Shown one piece after another: positions 9,022-17,309 of a stretch of DNA of 64,000 bases. A model generated the notes under the pieces. It was given only the letters and a program-made list of their open reading frames with translations. It did no database searches and was not told where the DNA came from. The position numbers were made by a program, and so were the translations under genes. Source of the DNA: RCIO01 sp040880025 (GTDB taxonomy: Bacteria > Pseudomonadota > Alphaproteobacteria > Rhizobiales > Rhizobiaceae); contig JBBDJD010000020.1 of NCBI GenBank assembly GCA_040880025.1, forward strand, positions 124,001 to 188,000, written 5' to 3'. Every line of letters starts with the position of its first letter. Within the stretch, counting starts at the first letter, position 1.

Positions 9022-10311
9022 ATGGATCAAATTGTCAAGCGGCGCGAAGGCGGCGCGCCTGCTGATGTCGGCAGGGCTCTTGGGATCGATCCCGACAGCC
9101 CGGCTTCGGCGCGGCGCGCGCGCTGGCCGTGGCTTCTCCTTGCGATCGTCATCGTGGCGGCGGCGGGCGCCTGGTATCTTTACGGCCGGACCGACACCGC
9201 GATCGCCTATGAGACCACACCGGTGGAACGCGGTGACATCACGGTCGAGGTTTCGGCCACCGGCACGGTCGAACCCCTCACCCAGGTAGAGATTTCGTCG
9301 GAGCTTTCCGGCGTCATGCGCGATGTGATGGTCGAGGAAAACCAGCGCGTCGCGAGGGACGATATGCTGGCGCGTCTCGACACCACGCGCATCGCTGCGC
9401 AGGTCGAGCGCGCCGAAGGCAACGTGCAGGCCGCGCGGGCCAGGGTCGACGATGCCCGTGTCACGCTGAAGGAAACCGAAACCGCCCTTGCCCGCACCGA
9501 GCAGCTTGCGGGGCGCGGCATGGTCGCCAACCAGTCACTCGACACCAACACGGCCGCCCGCGACCGCGCGGCTATCGCGCTGGAAACGGCGCAAGCCAAT
9601 CTCGCCGTTGCCCGCGCCGACCTGAAGCTGCAGCAGGCCGATCTCGAAAGGGCCGCCATCTACTCCCCGATTGACGGCATCGTGCTCACCCGGTCGATCA
9701 ATCCCGGCCAGACGGTCGCTGCGTCGATGTCCGCGCCCGTGCTTTTCGTCATCGCCGAAAACCTCGAGCGCATGGAGGTCAAGGCGGCCATTGACGAGGC
9801 CGACATCGGCGCGGTGGCGAAAGGCCAGCCGGCTCGTTTCACTGTCGACGCCTTCCCCGACCGGCGCTTTTCCGCCGAGATCAGCGACATCGCCTATGCC
9901 TCCGTCACCACCGAGGGCGTGGTCACCTACCAGGCGCGTCTGGCGGTCGACAATTCCGAACTGCTGCTCCGGCCAGGCATGACCGCCACGGTCAATATCG
10001 TCACTCGCCAAGCGAACGGCGTGCTGCAGGTTCCTTCCGCCGCGTTCCGTTTCAGCCCGGACGACAGCGTCGGGCAGCGTCCCTTCTCGCTCCGCGATCT
10101 GTTCTCGCCACCAAACCGGCGGCGCGGCTTCGGCGCCCGCGACGGCGGCGAACGCGGTTCGGGCGGCCAGGCGCTGTACGTGATCGAAAACGGCCAACCA
10201 GCCCGGCGGCGCGTCGAAATCGGCGCCACGGACGGCGACGTGACCGAAATCGTCAGCGGGTTGAACGAGGGCGATCAGGTCATCACCGGCACGGCGCGAT
10301 CGGGCTCCTGA
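9022..10311 (+). CDS. MacA-like periplasmic adaptor (HlyD/RND membrane-fusion family)
   Basis: A 429-residue membrane-fusion protein. One transmembrane helix (WLLLAIVIVAAAGAWYLY) is at about residues 36-53, followed by a split lipoyl domain (about 75-110 and 200-235) around a coiled-coil hairpin (about 110-195), then beta-barrel and C-terminal domains. It would link an inner-membrane ABC exporter to an outer-membrane channel. Its TGA overlaps the ATG of the ATPase gene by one base. With the next two genes it forms a MacAB-like exporter; no TolC homologue is in the window. A Gly/Arg-rich insert at about residues 365-380 is unusual. The exported substrate is unknown. Confidence 0.92.
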   Translation: MDQIVKRREGGAPADVGRALGIDPDSPASARRARWPWLLLAIVIVAAAGAWYLYGRTDTAIAYETTPVERGDITVEVSATGTVEPLTQVEISSELSGVMRDVMVEENQRVARDDMLARLDTTRIAAQVERAEGNVQAARARVDDARVTLKETETALARTEQLAGRGMVANQSLDTNTAARDRAAIALETAQANLAVARADLKLQQADLERAAIYSPIDGIVLTRSINPGQTVAASMSAPVLFVIAENLERMEVKAAIDEADIGAVAKGQPARFTVDAFPDRRFSAEISDIAYASVTTEGVVTYQARLAVDNSELLLRPGMTATVNIVTRQANGVLQVPSAAFRFSPDDSVGQRPFSLRDLFSPPNRRRGFGARDGGERGSGGQALYVIENGQPARRRVEIGATDGDVTEIVSGLNEGDQVITGTARSGS

Positions 10312-11018
10312 TGGCTGGCCGCGAAACGCTGCTGACCTTCGACAAGGTGTGGAAGACCTATGGTGAAGGCGAGGCGCAGGTTCACGCGCTGGCAGGTGTC
10401 GATCTCGCCGTGAATGCGGGCGAATTCATCGCCATCATGGGCCCGTCGGGCTCGGGCAAGTCGACCGCCATGAACATCATCGGCTGCCTCGATACGCCGA
10501 CCTCTGGACGGTACGGTTTCGGCGATGTGAACGCCGGGCATCTCGACCGCGGCCACCGTGCGATGCTGCGCAACCGCTTCATCGGCTTCGTCTTCCAGGG
10601 CTACAATCTGTTGGCCCGCACCACCGCGGCGGAAAATGTCGAGCTGCCGCTGATCTATCGCGGCGTTCCCGCGCGGGAACGCAGGCAGCTGGCGCTTGAG
10701 GCGCTCGAACAGGTCGGGCTCGAAAGCCGCGCCAACCACACGCCCGCCGAGCTGTCAGGCGGCCAGCAGCAGCGCGTCGCGATTGCCCGCGCCATCGTCA
10801 GCCGCCCTTCGCTGCTCCTCGCCGACGAGCCGACGGGAAACCTGGACACCGCACGCAGCCACGAGATCATGCAGTTGCTCACCGGTCTCAACGAAGACGA
10901 TGGTCTGACCGTCCTGCTCGTCACGCACGAGGCCGACATTGCGGGCTATGCCCGGCGCGTCATCTCCTTCCTCGACGGCGCGATCGTGTCCGACACCGCG
11001 CGGCGCGAGGCCGCCTGA
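10311..11018 (+). CDS. ABC exporter ATPase (MacB N-domain/LolD type)
   Basis: A 235-residue ATPase. Walker A is GPSGSGKST, signature LSGGQQQRVAIARAI, Walker B LLLADEPTGNLD, with the H-loop His in LVTHEAD. These features are typical of the MacB/LolD/FtsE subgroup, which drives mechanotransmission rather than transport through the membrane domain. Start and stop overlap the flanking genes as ATGA-type junctions, so adaptor, ATPase and permease are translationally coupled. In E. coli MacB, ATPase and permease are one chain; here they are two. Confidence 0.94.
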   Translation: MAGRETLLTFDKVWKTYGEGEAQVHALAGVDLAVNAGEFIAIMGPSGSGKSTAMNIIGCLDTPTSGRYGFGDVNAGHLDRGHRAMLRNRFIGFVFQGYNLLARTTAAENVELPLIYRGVPARERRQLALEALEQVGLESRANHTPAELSGGQQQRVAIARAIVSRPSLLLADEPTGNLDTARSHEIMQLLTGLNEDDGLTVLLVTHEADIAGYARRVISFLDGAIVSDTARREAA

Positions 11019-12226
11019 TGTTCTGGGAAACGGTCCGGCTGGCGTTGCGCTCGGTCACCCGAAACGCGCTGCGTTCATTCCTCACCCTGCTCGGCATCGT
11101 CATCGGCGTCGCCGCGGTGATCGCCATGATCACGATCGGCAGCGGCACCACCGCCAAGGTGAAGCAGGACATCGGCAAGCTGGGCTCAAACCTGCTGGTC
11201 GTCCGCGCCGCCCGGCCGTCGCGCGGCGGTGGCACGGAATTCACCGCGCGTGCGCTCGACGACAAGGATCTTTCCAGCCTGCGCCGCGAGATCGACACCG
11301 CTACAGCCATCTCCGCCGCCTCGCAGCAGGGTTCGCGCGTCGTGTTCGGCCCGCGCAACCTGCTGACCCAGGTGACCGGCACCGACACCGACTATTTCAC
11401 CGCGCGCGACTGGACAGTCGCGCTTGGCCGCGTCTTCACTGAATCCGAGACACGGTCCGGCGCGCCTGTCTGCATCCTCGGCCAGACCGTCCGCACCGAG
11501 TTGTTCGGCGCGGGCGGCCCCGAAGGACAATCGGTGCGGGTCGGTCAGATGAGCTGCCGCGTCATCGGCGTGCTGGAGCAGAAAGGATTTTCCGGCTTCG
11601 GCCAGGATCAGGACAATGCCGTTTTGATGCCGCTGGCGACGTTTCAGCGCCGCATCGCCGGCGACCGCGACATCGAGACGATCTTCGTCGCCGCCCGCGA
11701 CGGCGTCCCGACCGCGCAGGTGGTCGCGGAAGTCGAAACCGCCCTGCGCCGCACCCGCCAACTGACGCCGGGCCAGGAGGACAATTTCGACGTCCGCGAC
11801 ATGACCCAGATCGCCGACGCGCTTGCCAGCACCACGGCGGTCATGACCGGCATGCTTGGCGCGCTGGCTGGTGTCAGCCTGCTGGTCGGCGGCATCGGCA
11901 TCATGAACATCATGCTGGTGTCGGTAACAGAGCGCACGCGCGAGATCGGCATCCGGCTTGCCATCGGCGCCCATGAGCGTCACATCCTCGTGCAGTTTCT
12001 GGTCGAGGCGACAGTGCTGTCGCTTCTGGGCGGGTTGATCGGCATCATAATCGGCCTGTCGCTTGCCGGCTTCGCCACCTGGTCGCTGTCGATCCCCTTC
12101 GTCCCCAGCATCTGGGTCATCCTGCTAGCCGTGGGATTTTCCGCACTGATCGGCATCGTCTTCGGCTTTTTCCCGGCCATGCGTGGCGCTCGCCTGGACC
12201 CGATCGATGCGCTCAGGCACGAATAG
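11018..12226 (+). CDS. ABC exporter permease, MacB/FtsX family
   Basis: A 402-residue membrane protein. The N-terminal amphipathic segment and first helix (ALRSFLTLLGIVIGVAAVIA) are followed by a periplasmic MacB_PCD-type domain (about residues 45-260). Three helices of the FtsX domain follow: GMLGALAGVSLLVGGIGIMN, a second containing VLSLLGGLIGIIIG, and a third with VILLAVGFSALIGIVFGFF. The SVTERTREIGIRLAIGA loop is diagnostic. It is the last gene of the coupled exporter operon. Transport of macrolides, lipoproteins or peptides is possible; nothing in the sequence decides. Confidence 0.94.
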   Translation: MFWETVRLALRSVTRNALRSFLTLLGIVIGVAAVIAMITIGSGTTAKVKQDIGKLGSNLLVVRAARPSRGGGTEFTARALDDKDLSSLRREIDTATAISAASQQGSRVVFGPRNLLTQVTGTDTDYFTARDWTVALGRVFTESETRSGAPVCILGQTVRTELFGAGGPEGQSVRVGQMSCRVIGVLEQKGFSGFGQDQDNAVLMPLATFQRRIAGDRDIETIFVAARDGVPTAQVVAEVETALRRTRQLTPGQEDNFDVRDMTQIADALASTTAVMTGMLGALAGVSLLVGGIGIMNIMLVSVTERTREIGIRLAIGAHERHILVQFLVEATVLSLLGGLIGIIIGLSLAGFATWSLSIPFVPSIWVILLAVGFSALIGIVFGFFPAMRGARLDPIDALRHE

Positions 12227-12260
12227 ACGCACCACCATCACAGCAGGTCGGAAAGTGGGC

Positions 12261-12767
12261 ATGGGACGCTGGATCGAAGTCGACGACCGCATGCAACAGG
12301 GCTACCGCTACGAGCTGACGGTCGCGCAAGGCCGCGAGTTCGACCAGGCGTTTCAGCCCGAGCTGACACCGGCGGAAATGCTGGCGCTGGGCGTGTTCGG
12401 CGGCAAATACATGACCGACTGCCTCGACGAGTTCCCCAATGACTGGTTCGGGAGCGCCAAGCTTTCGCCGGGCCGGCGCGATCCGTCGCTGAACTATTTC
12501 GGCGTCGATGCCAGTCAGCCGCTTTCGGTCTGGCGTGAGAAGGGATGGATATATCCCGACGATCCGCGCGGCTGGTTCCAGTGGTATTGCCGGTACTATT
12601 TCGGCCGCCGCATGCCGGACGAGGATCGGCGTCAGATCGGTCGCTGGCGCGCTATGCGCCGCCACATCGCGCAGGTGCGCAACAATTGCGACCCCGGAAA
12701 TCTCCTATGCCGCCCGCGCCAGCGCCAGGCGCTGCTGCAATGGGCTTATGACAGCCGGAAGCTCTGA
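12261..12767 (+). CDS. Conserved hypothetical protein, aromatic/Arg-rich
   Basis: A 168-residue soluble protein with no motif I can name. It is rich in Trp, Tyr and Arg, with DPRGWFQWYCRYYFGRR and RRQIGRWRAMRRHIAQV near the C-terminus. I believe close relatives exist widely in alphaproteobacteria and fungi as uncharacterised proteins. I chose the ATG at 12261; GTG 12255 is an alternative, and an earlier in-frame codon overlaps the permease gene. It lies 34 nt after the exporter operon, so it may be read through from it. Confidence 0.75.
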   Translation: MGRWIEVDDRMQQGYRYELTVAQGREFDQAFQPELTPAEMLALGVFGGKYMTDCLDEFPNDWFGSAKLSPGRRDPSLNYFGVDASQPLSVWREKGWIYPDDPRGWFQWYCRYYFGRRMPDEDRRQIGRWRAMRRHIAQVRNNCDPGNLLCRPRQRQALLQWAYDSRKL

Positions 12768-12783
12768 AATTGCCGGACGCCGG

Positions 12784-12945
12784 TCACAACGCGAAGTGCC
12801 GGCCGATATGATAGGGCCACACGATCAGCGCCCACAGGCCCGACCAGAAGCCGAGCTTCAGATAGCCGATCGTGAACAGCCAGCCGATGAACCAGACGAT
12901 GCCCACCGACGAATGCTGGGTTATGTTGATCTTGTTGCGTTCCAT
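12784..12945 (-). CDS. 53-residue predicted inner-membrane protein
   Basis: The frame encodes MERNKINITQHSSVG followed by two hydrophobic segments (IVWFIGWLFTIGYLKL and FWSGLWALIVWPYHIG) and ends RHFAL. An AGGAG Shine-Dalgarno (complement of 12956-12960) is 10 nt before the ATG. The hydrophobic pattern, ribosome site and codon usage make it a credible small gene even though it is very short. Its function is unknown. It is convergent with the hypothetical gene before it, and the NUDIX gene on its far side is also on the minus strand. Confidence 0.72.
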   Translation of the reverse strand: MERNKINITQHSSVGIVWFIGWLFTIGYLKLGFWSGLWALIVWPYHIGRHFAL

Positions 12946-13009
12946 GAGAATCCCGCTCCTGCAAACGGCTTTTGTCTAACGCAACCGGAAGTCAAGGCGT
13001 TGACGCGGA

Positions 13010-13735
13010 TCAAGAACCAGGGCGCCCGGCGCCGAAATGCCAGTCCACGATGGCCCGCATATGCGGCAACAGCCCGTCCGGAAGGTCGTGCGCGTTCCGG
13101 ATGATGACCGGTTCCGTAATTTCCGGATCGGCCTCCGCTGCGACGAAAGCCCGGATGCGCTCCGCGATGTCGTCCGCGTTCTCCGGCAGATCGTAGCGGC
13201 GAAAGATCGCCGTGCCCGTTTGGGCCGAATAGGCCACGTAGGACGGCGCGCAATCGGCTGCGGAAATGTCCAGACCGGTTTCCTCCGCCACCTCGCGCCT
13301 CATGTTGTAATGAAGATCGACCTGCCCGTCGCTGAAATCCCCGGGTTCGAAGGAGCCTGCCGCGAAATAGACGCGTCCCGCATTGACCGTATGCGATCCC
13401 ATCCTGACCGCGATCAGCGCGCCGTCGGCCGACACCAGCATGGCGTGGGCAAAGCAATGTTCGGAAGACGAGAAGGCGCGATTGCGCCGCCAGAACAGAA
13501 ATGTCGAATAACGCACGGCGTGGCAGCGCCCGACCAGCCGCCCGTCGGTGTAGGCAAGCGCCGACAGAAGCACGACTTCGCCGTCGAACAGCGCCGGATT
13601 GGCGGCGGTTTCGGCTTCCCAGTTGCGCGCGATCGCGTCCTTGTTCACATGCTCGAAGGGCGACGGCTCGTCGAGCAGCCGCACATCGACATCGCTGACG
13701 GAAAAGACGCGCTCGCGGGGCAGATCGAAAGCCAT
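13010..13735 (-). CDS. NUDIX hydrolase
   Basis: A 241-residue protein. The NUDIX catalytic core is visible as REVAEETGLD (about residues 155-164), preceded by AAGSFEPGD; the segment between them is a few residues longer than the standard box. NUDIX enzymes hydrolyse nucleoside diphosphates linked to other groups. The N-terminal ~100 residues are a separate domain of unknown role. The start ATG 13735 lies 5 nt after the stop codon of the upstream endonuclease/phosphatase gene, so the two form an operon. The specific substrate is not predictable. Confidence 0.85.
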   Translation of the reverse strand: MAFDLPRERVFSVSDVDVRLLDEPSPFEHVNKDAIARNWEAETAANPALFDGEVVLLSALAYTDGRLVGRCHAVRYSTFLFWRRNRAFSSSEHCFAHAMLVSADGALIAVRMGSHTVNAGRVYFAAGSFEPGDFSDGQVDLHYNMRREVAEETGLDISAADCAPSYVAYSAQTGTAIFRRYDLPENADDIAERIRAFVAAEADPEITEPVIIRNAHDLPDGLLPHMRAIVDWHFGAGRPGS

Positions 13736-13740
13736 TGCGG

Positions 13741-14853
13741 TCAGGCCAGATTGACCGTGACGGCCACCGGACAATGGTCGGAAGCCTTGGGCCGGTCCCA
13801 TCCCGTGCGCGGGAAGCGATCCACTTCCTGGCCAGGTGGGAAAATGGTCCTGTACGGCTGCCCGTTGCGGATGATATCGGGCAGCACGGCGCCGTTGTGC
13901 TGCGCCAGCCGCCGCGACAGGAGCAGATAGTCCAGCTGGCACAGGTGTCGCTCTTGCGGTCCGCGCGTATGATAGAGCGTCCACCGCTGTTCGGGCGGCA
14001 GCCGTTCGGCCACGTTCTCGCAGAAATCGCCTTCGGTAAGCGCGTTGAGCGACGACACCGTTTCCTGCACCGGCTCGAACCGGTAGCCGTTCAACTCGTC
14101 CCCCTCGATGACGATGCGCTCGCGGTAGTCGTTCAGGTCGCCGCAGATCAGCCAGTTCTTGTTGGACGCTTTCTCGCCGCCGAATCTGCTTTGGATAATG
14201 TGGCGTACGGCCTTCGCTTCCGCCATGCGGATCGGCATTGTCGCCTCGCGGCCGGTAAGCCCGTTGCGCGGGCTCCCCATCGACTTGAAGTGCACGACGT
14301 AGAGCGTCAGCGGCCTGCCTCCGACGCGGAAATCGATCTCGAGACAGTCGCGCCTGAAAATGCGCTCATTGGCGCCGTTGCCCGTTTCGTCCAACGCGGG
14401 CGAATGCAGGCCAAGCTCCTCATAGGTTAGATGCGCATGGCTGGTCATGCGAACGAACTCGATCGGTTCGCCGTGCGCGGTTTCCTCCCGCACCATCACG
14501 GCAACGTCGATGCCGCGGCTGTCATTGCCGTGCGAGACGTATTTCTGGCGAAAGCCGGATCCGACCATCTTGTAGAGATAGCCATATTCGAACGCGTTCA
14601 GGGAATCGGCGTTGTCGATTTCCTGCAGGCACAAGATATCGGCCCGTGCAGCGGCAATCGCCAGCGCGGTGAGCTGGCGCGTATCGTCGGTGTGCGCGAT
14701 CGCCCTCGCCCGTTCAAGCTGGCGGTACTGCTCCTCGTCCTTGATCTCGTAGAGCGCCAGGACCCGGTCCTGGTAAAGCTGGTTGTGAAAACCGGTGAAG
14801 TCGAACCTGTTCATCAGGTTCTCGACATTGAAGGTGGCAATGCGAACGGACAT
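13741..14853 (-). CDS. Endonuclease/exonuclease/phosphatase family protein
   Basis: A 370-residue protein of the DNase I-like fold. N-terminal MSVRIATFNVENL carries the metal-binding Asn. ADILCLQEID carries the catalytic Glu, the LICGDLNDY block the Asp/Asn pair, and KASDHCPVAVTV the terminal Asp-His. All four hallmark blocks are intact, so it should be an active Mg-dependent phosphodiesterase or nuclease. The start at 14853 is chosen because the fold begins there; the 24 codons upstream are not family-like. It is the first gene of a two-gene unit with the NUDIX gene, suggesting nucleotide or nucleic-acid housekeeping. Confidence 0.88.
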   Translation of the reverse strand: MSVRIATFNVENLMNRFDFTGFHNQLYQDRVLALYEIKDEEQYRQLERARAIAHTDDTRQLTALAIAAARADILCLQEIDNADSLNAFEYGYLYKMVGSGFRQKYVSHGNDSRGIDVAVMVREETAHGEPIEFVRMTSHAHLTYEELGLHSPALDETGNGANERIFRRDCLEIDFRVGGRPLTLYVVHFKSMGSPRNGLTGREATMPIRMAEAKAVRHIIQSRFGGEKASNKNWLICGDLNDYRERIVIEGDELNGYRFEPVQETVSSLNALTEGDFCENVAERLPPEQRWTLYHTRGPQERHLCQLDYLLLSRRLAQHNGAVLPDIIRNGQPYRTIFPPGQEVDRFPRTGWDRPKASDHCPVAVTVNLA

Positions 14854-15023
14854 GCCCGAGCTTTGCCCCGCCGAACGGCGGAAGACAAGCAGCGCGAAGA
14901 ACATTCCCGCATCGCGCGCGTTCATCCGTGGTTCAGGTTGGGCGGGCCATGGTTAATCATCCATCGCGCCGCCCAGGCTAAATCCGGCGCACAGAGTCAC
15001 CTCACCCCCCCAAGGAGGAAGAC

Positions 15024-15446
15024 ATGAAACAGCACATTCTCAGATTCGCATGCACCACCTTTCTCGGCGCGGCGATTGCCGGTTCGGCATTGACCGGAAC
15101 CGCGCAGGCGCAAACCGCCGGCTCGCTCGCGCCGCCCATCGCGTCGCCAAACACCGAAGCCTCGGTCCTCGCCGAAAGGGTCAATCACCGCCGGAGCCAT
15201 CATCGCCGGCATTACCGCCCTCGGGGCGGCGGGGTCTATTTCGATTTCGGCAATGGCAGCTTCTCGCTCACGGTGCCTCAGAAGCGCTACCAGCGGCACA
15301 ATCGCCCGCGCTACGGATATCCGCGCGTGAGGGGCTCCGGGCATGTCCAATGGTGCTACGCGCGCTACAGGTCGTACCGGCACTGGGACAACACGTTCCA
15401 GCCCTATCACGGCCATCGCAAGCAGTGCGTTTCGCCCTACTACTGA
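15024..15446 (+). CDS. BA14K-family protein
   Basis: A 140-residue exported protein. A signal peptide spans about residues 1-30 (ending AQAQT). A His/Arg-rich stretch (NHRRSHHRRHYRPRGGG) follows, then the BA14K signature HVQWCYARYRSYRHWDNTFQPY at the C-terminus with two Cys. The founding member is a 14-kDa immunoreactive Brucella protein with lectin-like properties; homologues are common in Rhizobiales. The Shine-Dalgarno aaggagg is strong, and a clear terminator follows, so it is probably monocistronic. Confidence 0.9.
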   Translation: MKQHILRFACTTFLGAAIAGSALTGTAQAQTAGSLAPPIASPNTEASVLAERVNHRRSHHRRHYRPRGGGVYFDFGNGSFSLTVPQKRYQRHNRPRYGYPRVRGSGHVQWCYARYRSYRHWDNTFQPYHGHRKQCVSPYY

Positions 15447-15469
15447 CCGATCGACATCCAGTCGGAGAT

Positions 15470-15503
15470 ACGGCGCGGCCCCCTGCCGCGCCGTTTTCTT
15501 TCC
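15470..15503 (+). terminator. Rho-independent terminator of the BA14K gene
   Basis: A perfect 10-bp stem (acggcgcggc 15470-15479 with gccgcgccgt 15485-15494) and a 5-nt loop are followed by a T-rich run (ttttcttt), 24 nt after the stop codon. Confidence 0.88.
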
Positions 15504-15596
15504 GTCGCTTAATGATTCTGCAACCTTGGTGGCAGTCACTGTTTGAAACCGGAACTACGCCACGGTTCGGCTCGTTTCTGACGGTAGTGATATCTG

Positions 15597-15911
15597 ATGA
15601 GCGCCCTCGACCAACACGACGATGGAACGCACGCCAGCCAGGCTGAACGCGAGCGGCGTCATCGTGTCCTGAAGGGCGGTTCGATCCTCGATGGCATCGA
15701 CAAGTCCGAAGTCGCTTGCACGATCCGAAACATGCATGAGCATGGTGCCGAACTGTGTGTTGCGCCCGAGGCCGCAGTGCCCGCTGAATTTCTGCTCTAT
15801 GTGCATCTCGACCGCACCGCCTATCGATGCGAGCTTCGCTGGCGCGTCGGCAAGCGCGTGGGCGTGAAGTTCAACGGAACAGCGCCCAAGCCGCATTGGC
15901 ACTACGGCTGA
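15597..15911 (+). CDS. PilZ-domain protein 1 (divergent c-di-GMP motif)
   Basis: A 104-residue single-domain protein with PilZ architecture: a basic start RRHRVLKGG, the strand CTIRNMHEHGAEL, then LYVHLDRTAYRCELRWRVG and VGVKFNG. The usual second c-di-GMP motif [DN]xSxxG is replaced by NMHEHG, and no clean RxxxR is seen, so ligand binding is doubtful. It faces PilZ protein 2 convergently with a 21-nt gap. It may have drifted to a ligand-independent adaptor role. Confidence 0.82.
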   Translation: MSALDQHDDGTHASQAERERRHRVLKGGSILDGIDKSEVACTIRNMHEHGAELCVAPEAAVPAEFLLYVHLDRTAYRCELRWRVGKRVGVKFNGTAPKPHWHYG

Positions 15912-15932
15912 TTTGTGTTGCGATCCCGTCGC

Positions 15933-16220
15933 TTATCGATCAAAGCTCACGCCCACTTCGTCACCGCGCCGCCATCTCACCGTGACATTGCGCCACTCGC
16001 GTTCCGTGTCGAGCTTGAGCTGAAACCTCGGCGGCACGCTCGCCGCGCCGGAGACGACCAGCCGTGCCCCGCGCGCGGAAATATTGCGCGCGACACATTG
16101 CGTGGTTTCGCTTCCCGAATTGAACCGCACCAGAGCGTTCGTCGCGCTCCGCTCGCGTTCCGCTCTGCGTCTTTCATTGAATATCCGGGCCGTCGCGCCG
16201 GCCTTGTTCTGTATTGACAT
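15933..16220 (-). CDS. PilZ-domain protein 2
   Basis: A 95-residue PilZ protein. RxxxR is present in NERRRAERER and [DN]xSxxG as NISARG, so it could bind c-di-GMP. Downstream strands FQLKLDTE, VTVRWRRGDEVGVSF complete the barrel. ATG 16220 is preferred over an upstream in-frame codon because the upstream 13 residues are Arg-rich and atypical. It is one of three PilZ genes within 1.3 kb. Confidence 0.85.
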   Translation of the reverse strand: MSIQNKAGATARIFNERRRAERERSATNALVRFNSGSETTQCVARNISARGARLVVSGAASVPPRFQLKLDTEREWRNVTVRWRRGDEVGVSFDR

Positions 16221-16539
16221 GATTCCCTGTCTCCGCCGGATTCGCCGACGATACCGCACAAACTAGGCCCGAATGCGTGCTTGTGGGGCGCCGGGACGCA
16301 GCTGAGTTCCGGAATGGTGAACGAATGGTTGCGATCAGTCGCTGATAGGCGAGGAGCGGTGCGGACCGCAAAGTAACGGGCGGCGCCGCCACGCCGCCCG
16401 CCCCCCAGCCCGGGACCGGCAAAGCCGGCCCCAGCGGAGAGCGCGCGCCACTTACGCAGCACAAGTCGTGGAGCGCTCTCCGGGAGATGCGCCGCGCCGC
16501 TGTGTCCGGCCCCCGCCCGGACACATCCAGCGCGGCTAT
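16221..16539. other. Intergenic region between PilZ genes 2 and 3
   Basis: About 320 nt without a gene. It contains a GC hairpin (accggcaaagccggcc near 16411) and an inverted pair agagcgc/gcgctct around 16437-16480 that may be a terminator or regulatory fold for the upstream PilZ gene. No T run follows, so I do not call a terminator. Confidence 0.4.
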
Positions 16540-16833
16540 TCAGTGCATGAACTCGATGCCGACATCCTCGACCCCGCGCCACCGCACCACGGCCGGCGTC
16601 GGCGCTTCAGCCCCTGTCAGCCAGAAATCGAACCTGGATGGGACAGCCGCGATGTCGCCGAAGGCTAGCCGCGCGCCATTGTCGGAAAGATTGCGCACAA
16701 TGCACTCCAGCGCGCCGTAGCCGCGGTTGAAGCGCAGCGTTGCGCCTTTGAGAACCTTGTGACGCCGCACAGCGCGGCGTTCGACGAAAACCGTTCCGTC
16801 AAGCCCGATGGAATTGTGAGTGATCGGCCCCAT
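16540..16833 (-). CDS. PilZ-domain protein 3
   Basis: A 97-residue PilZ protein with both ligand motifs: RxxxR in ERRAVRRHKV and [DN]xSxxG as NLSDNG, followed by ARLAFGDIAAVPSRFDFWL and VGIEFMH. It is similar enough to proteins 1 and 2 to suggest local duplication. It is transcribed in the same direction as protein 2, but 319 nt apart, so probably from its own promoter. Confidence 0.86.
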   Translation of the reverse strand: MGPITHNSIGLDGTVFVERRAVRRHKVLKGATLRFNRGYGALECIVRNLSDNGARLAFGDIAAVPSRFDFWLTGAEAPTPAVVRWRGVEDVGIEFMH

Positions 16834-17001
16834 GGCCAGCCTCCATTCCGTTCATGGAGACTGCGATGCGAGATACGTGCCAGCGCGATCTGTGCCGGAA
16901 CGGGACAGCCCGCCGGCTCATGGCTTGAACGCTATCCCGACCTCAGCGACGTGGAGCGGGCAATGAAAAGCGCTGGCGATCTGGGTCCTCCGGCGCGCAA
17001 A

Positions 17002-17309
17002 TACGCAGATGAATAAAACGTGGATCGCCCCTAATTCTTCGCCTTGTCCACCAGCTTGTTCTTGGCGATCACCCGCGCGCCCGCAGGGCAAGGCCCGAGG
17101 ACGCGCAGATGAAAGAACCTTGAATCGCCCGAAGTCCGGTGGCAATTCGCCCTGCCGGATAAGATGACGTGGCTCTCCGAGAACCGGAGCGGAGCGTACC
17201 TTCGGTACGTGAGCACCGGAAGCACAGGCGAGCCGCGTCAGATTGCCGGCAGGGTAGAATTGAGACGGGCTTCCTAGTTCTTCGCCTTGTCCACCAGCTT
17301 GTTCTTGGC
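17002..17309. repeat. Tandemly duplicated ilvC 3' flank (32-bp perfect direct repeat plus a degenerate partner)
   Basis: The last 32 bases before the ilvC stop region (17278-17309) recur perfectly at 17035-17066. There they again encode the residues AKNKLVDKAKN and a stop on the minus strand. A second, imperfect pair lies at 17002-17030 and 17101-17130 (shared core cgcagatgaa and atcgccc). Offsets are about 100 nt and 243 nt. This fits a tandem duplication of a roughly 100-bp unit covering the end of ilvC and its downstream flank, with about 143 nt later inserted in the copy next to the gene. Confidence 0.85.
17143..17262. repeat. 120-nt imperfect palindromic element beside ilvC
   Basis: The arms caattcgccctgccgg (17143-17158) and ccggcagggtagaattg (17246-17262) are near-perfect inverted copies. 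The pairing continues inward through tgacgtggctc / gagccgcgtca to a perfect terminal hairpin cgtacc-ttc-ggtacg at 17195-17209. The whole could fold as one long cruciform or stem. Rhizobial genomes carry families of such short intergenic mobile palindromes (for example RIME in Sinorhizobium and Bru-RS in Brucella). I cannot say which family, if any, it belongs to. Confidence 0.75.
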
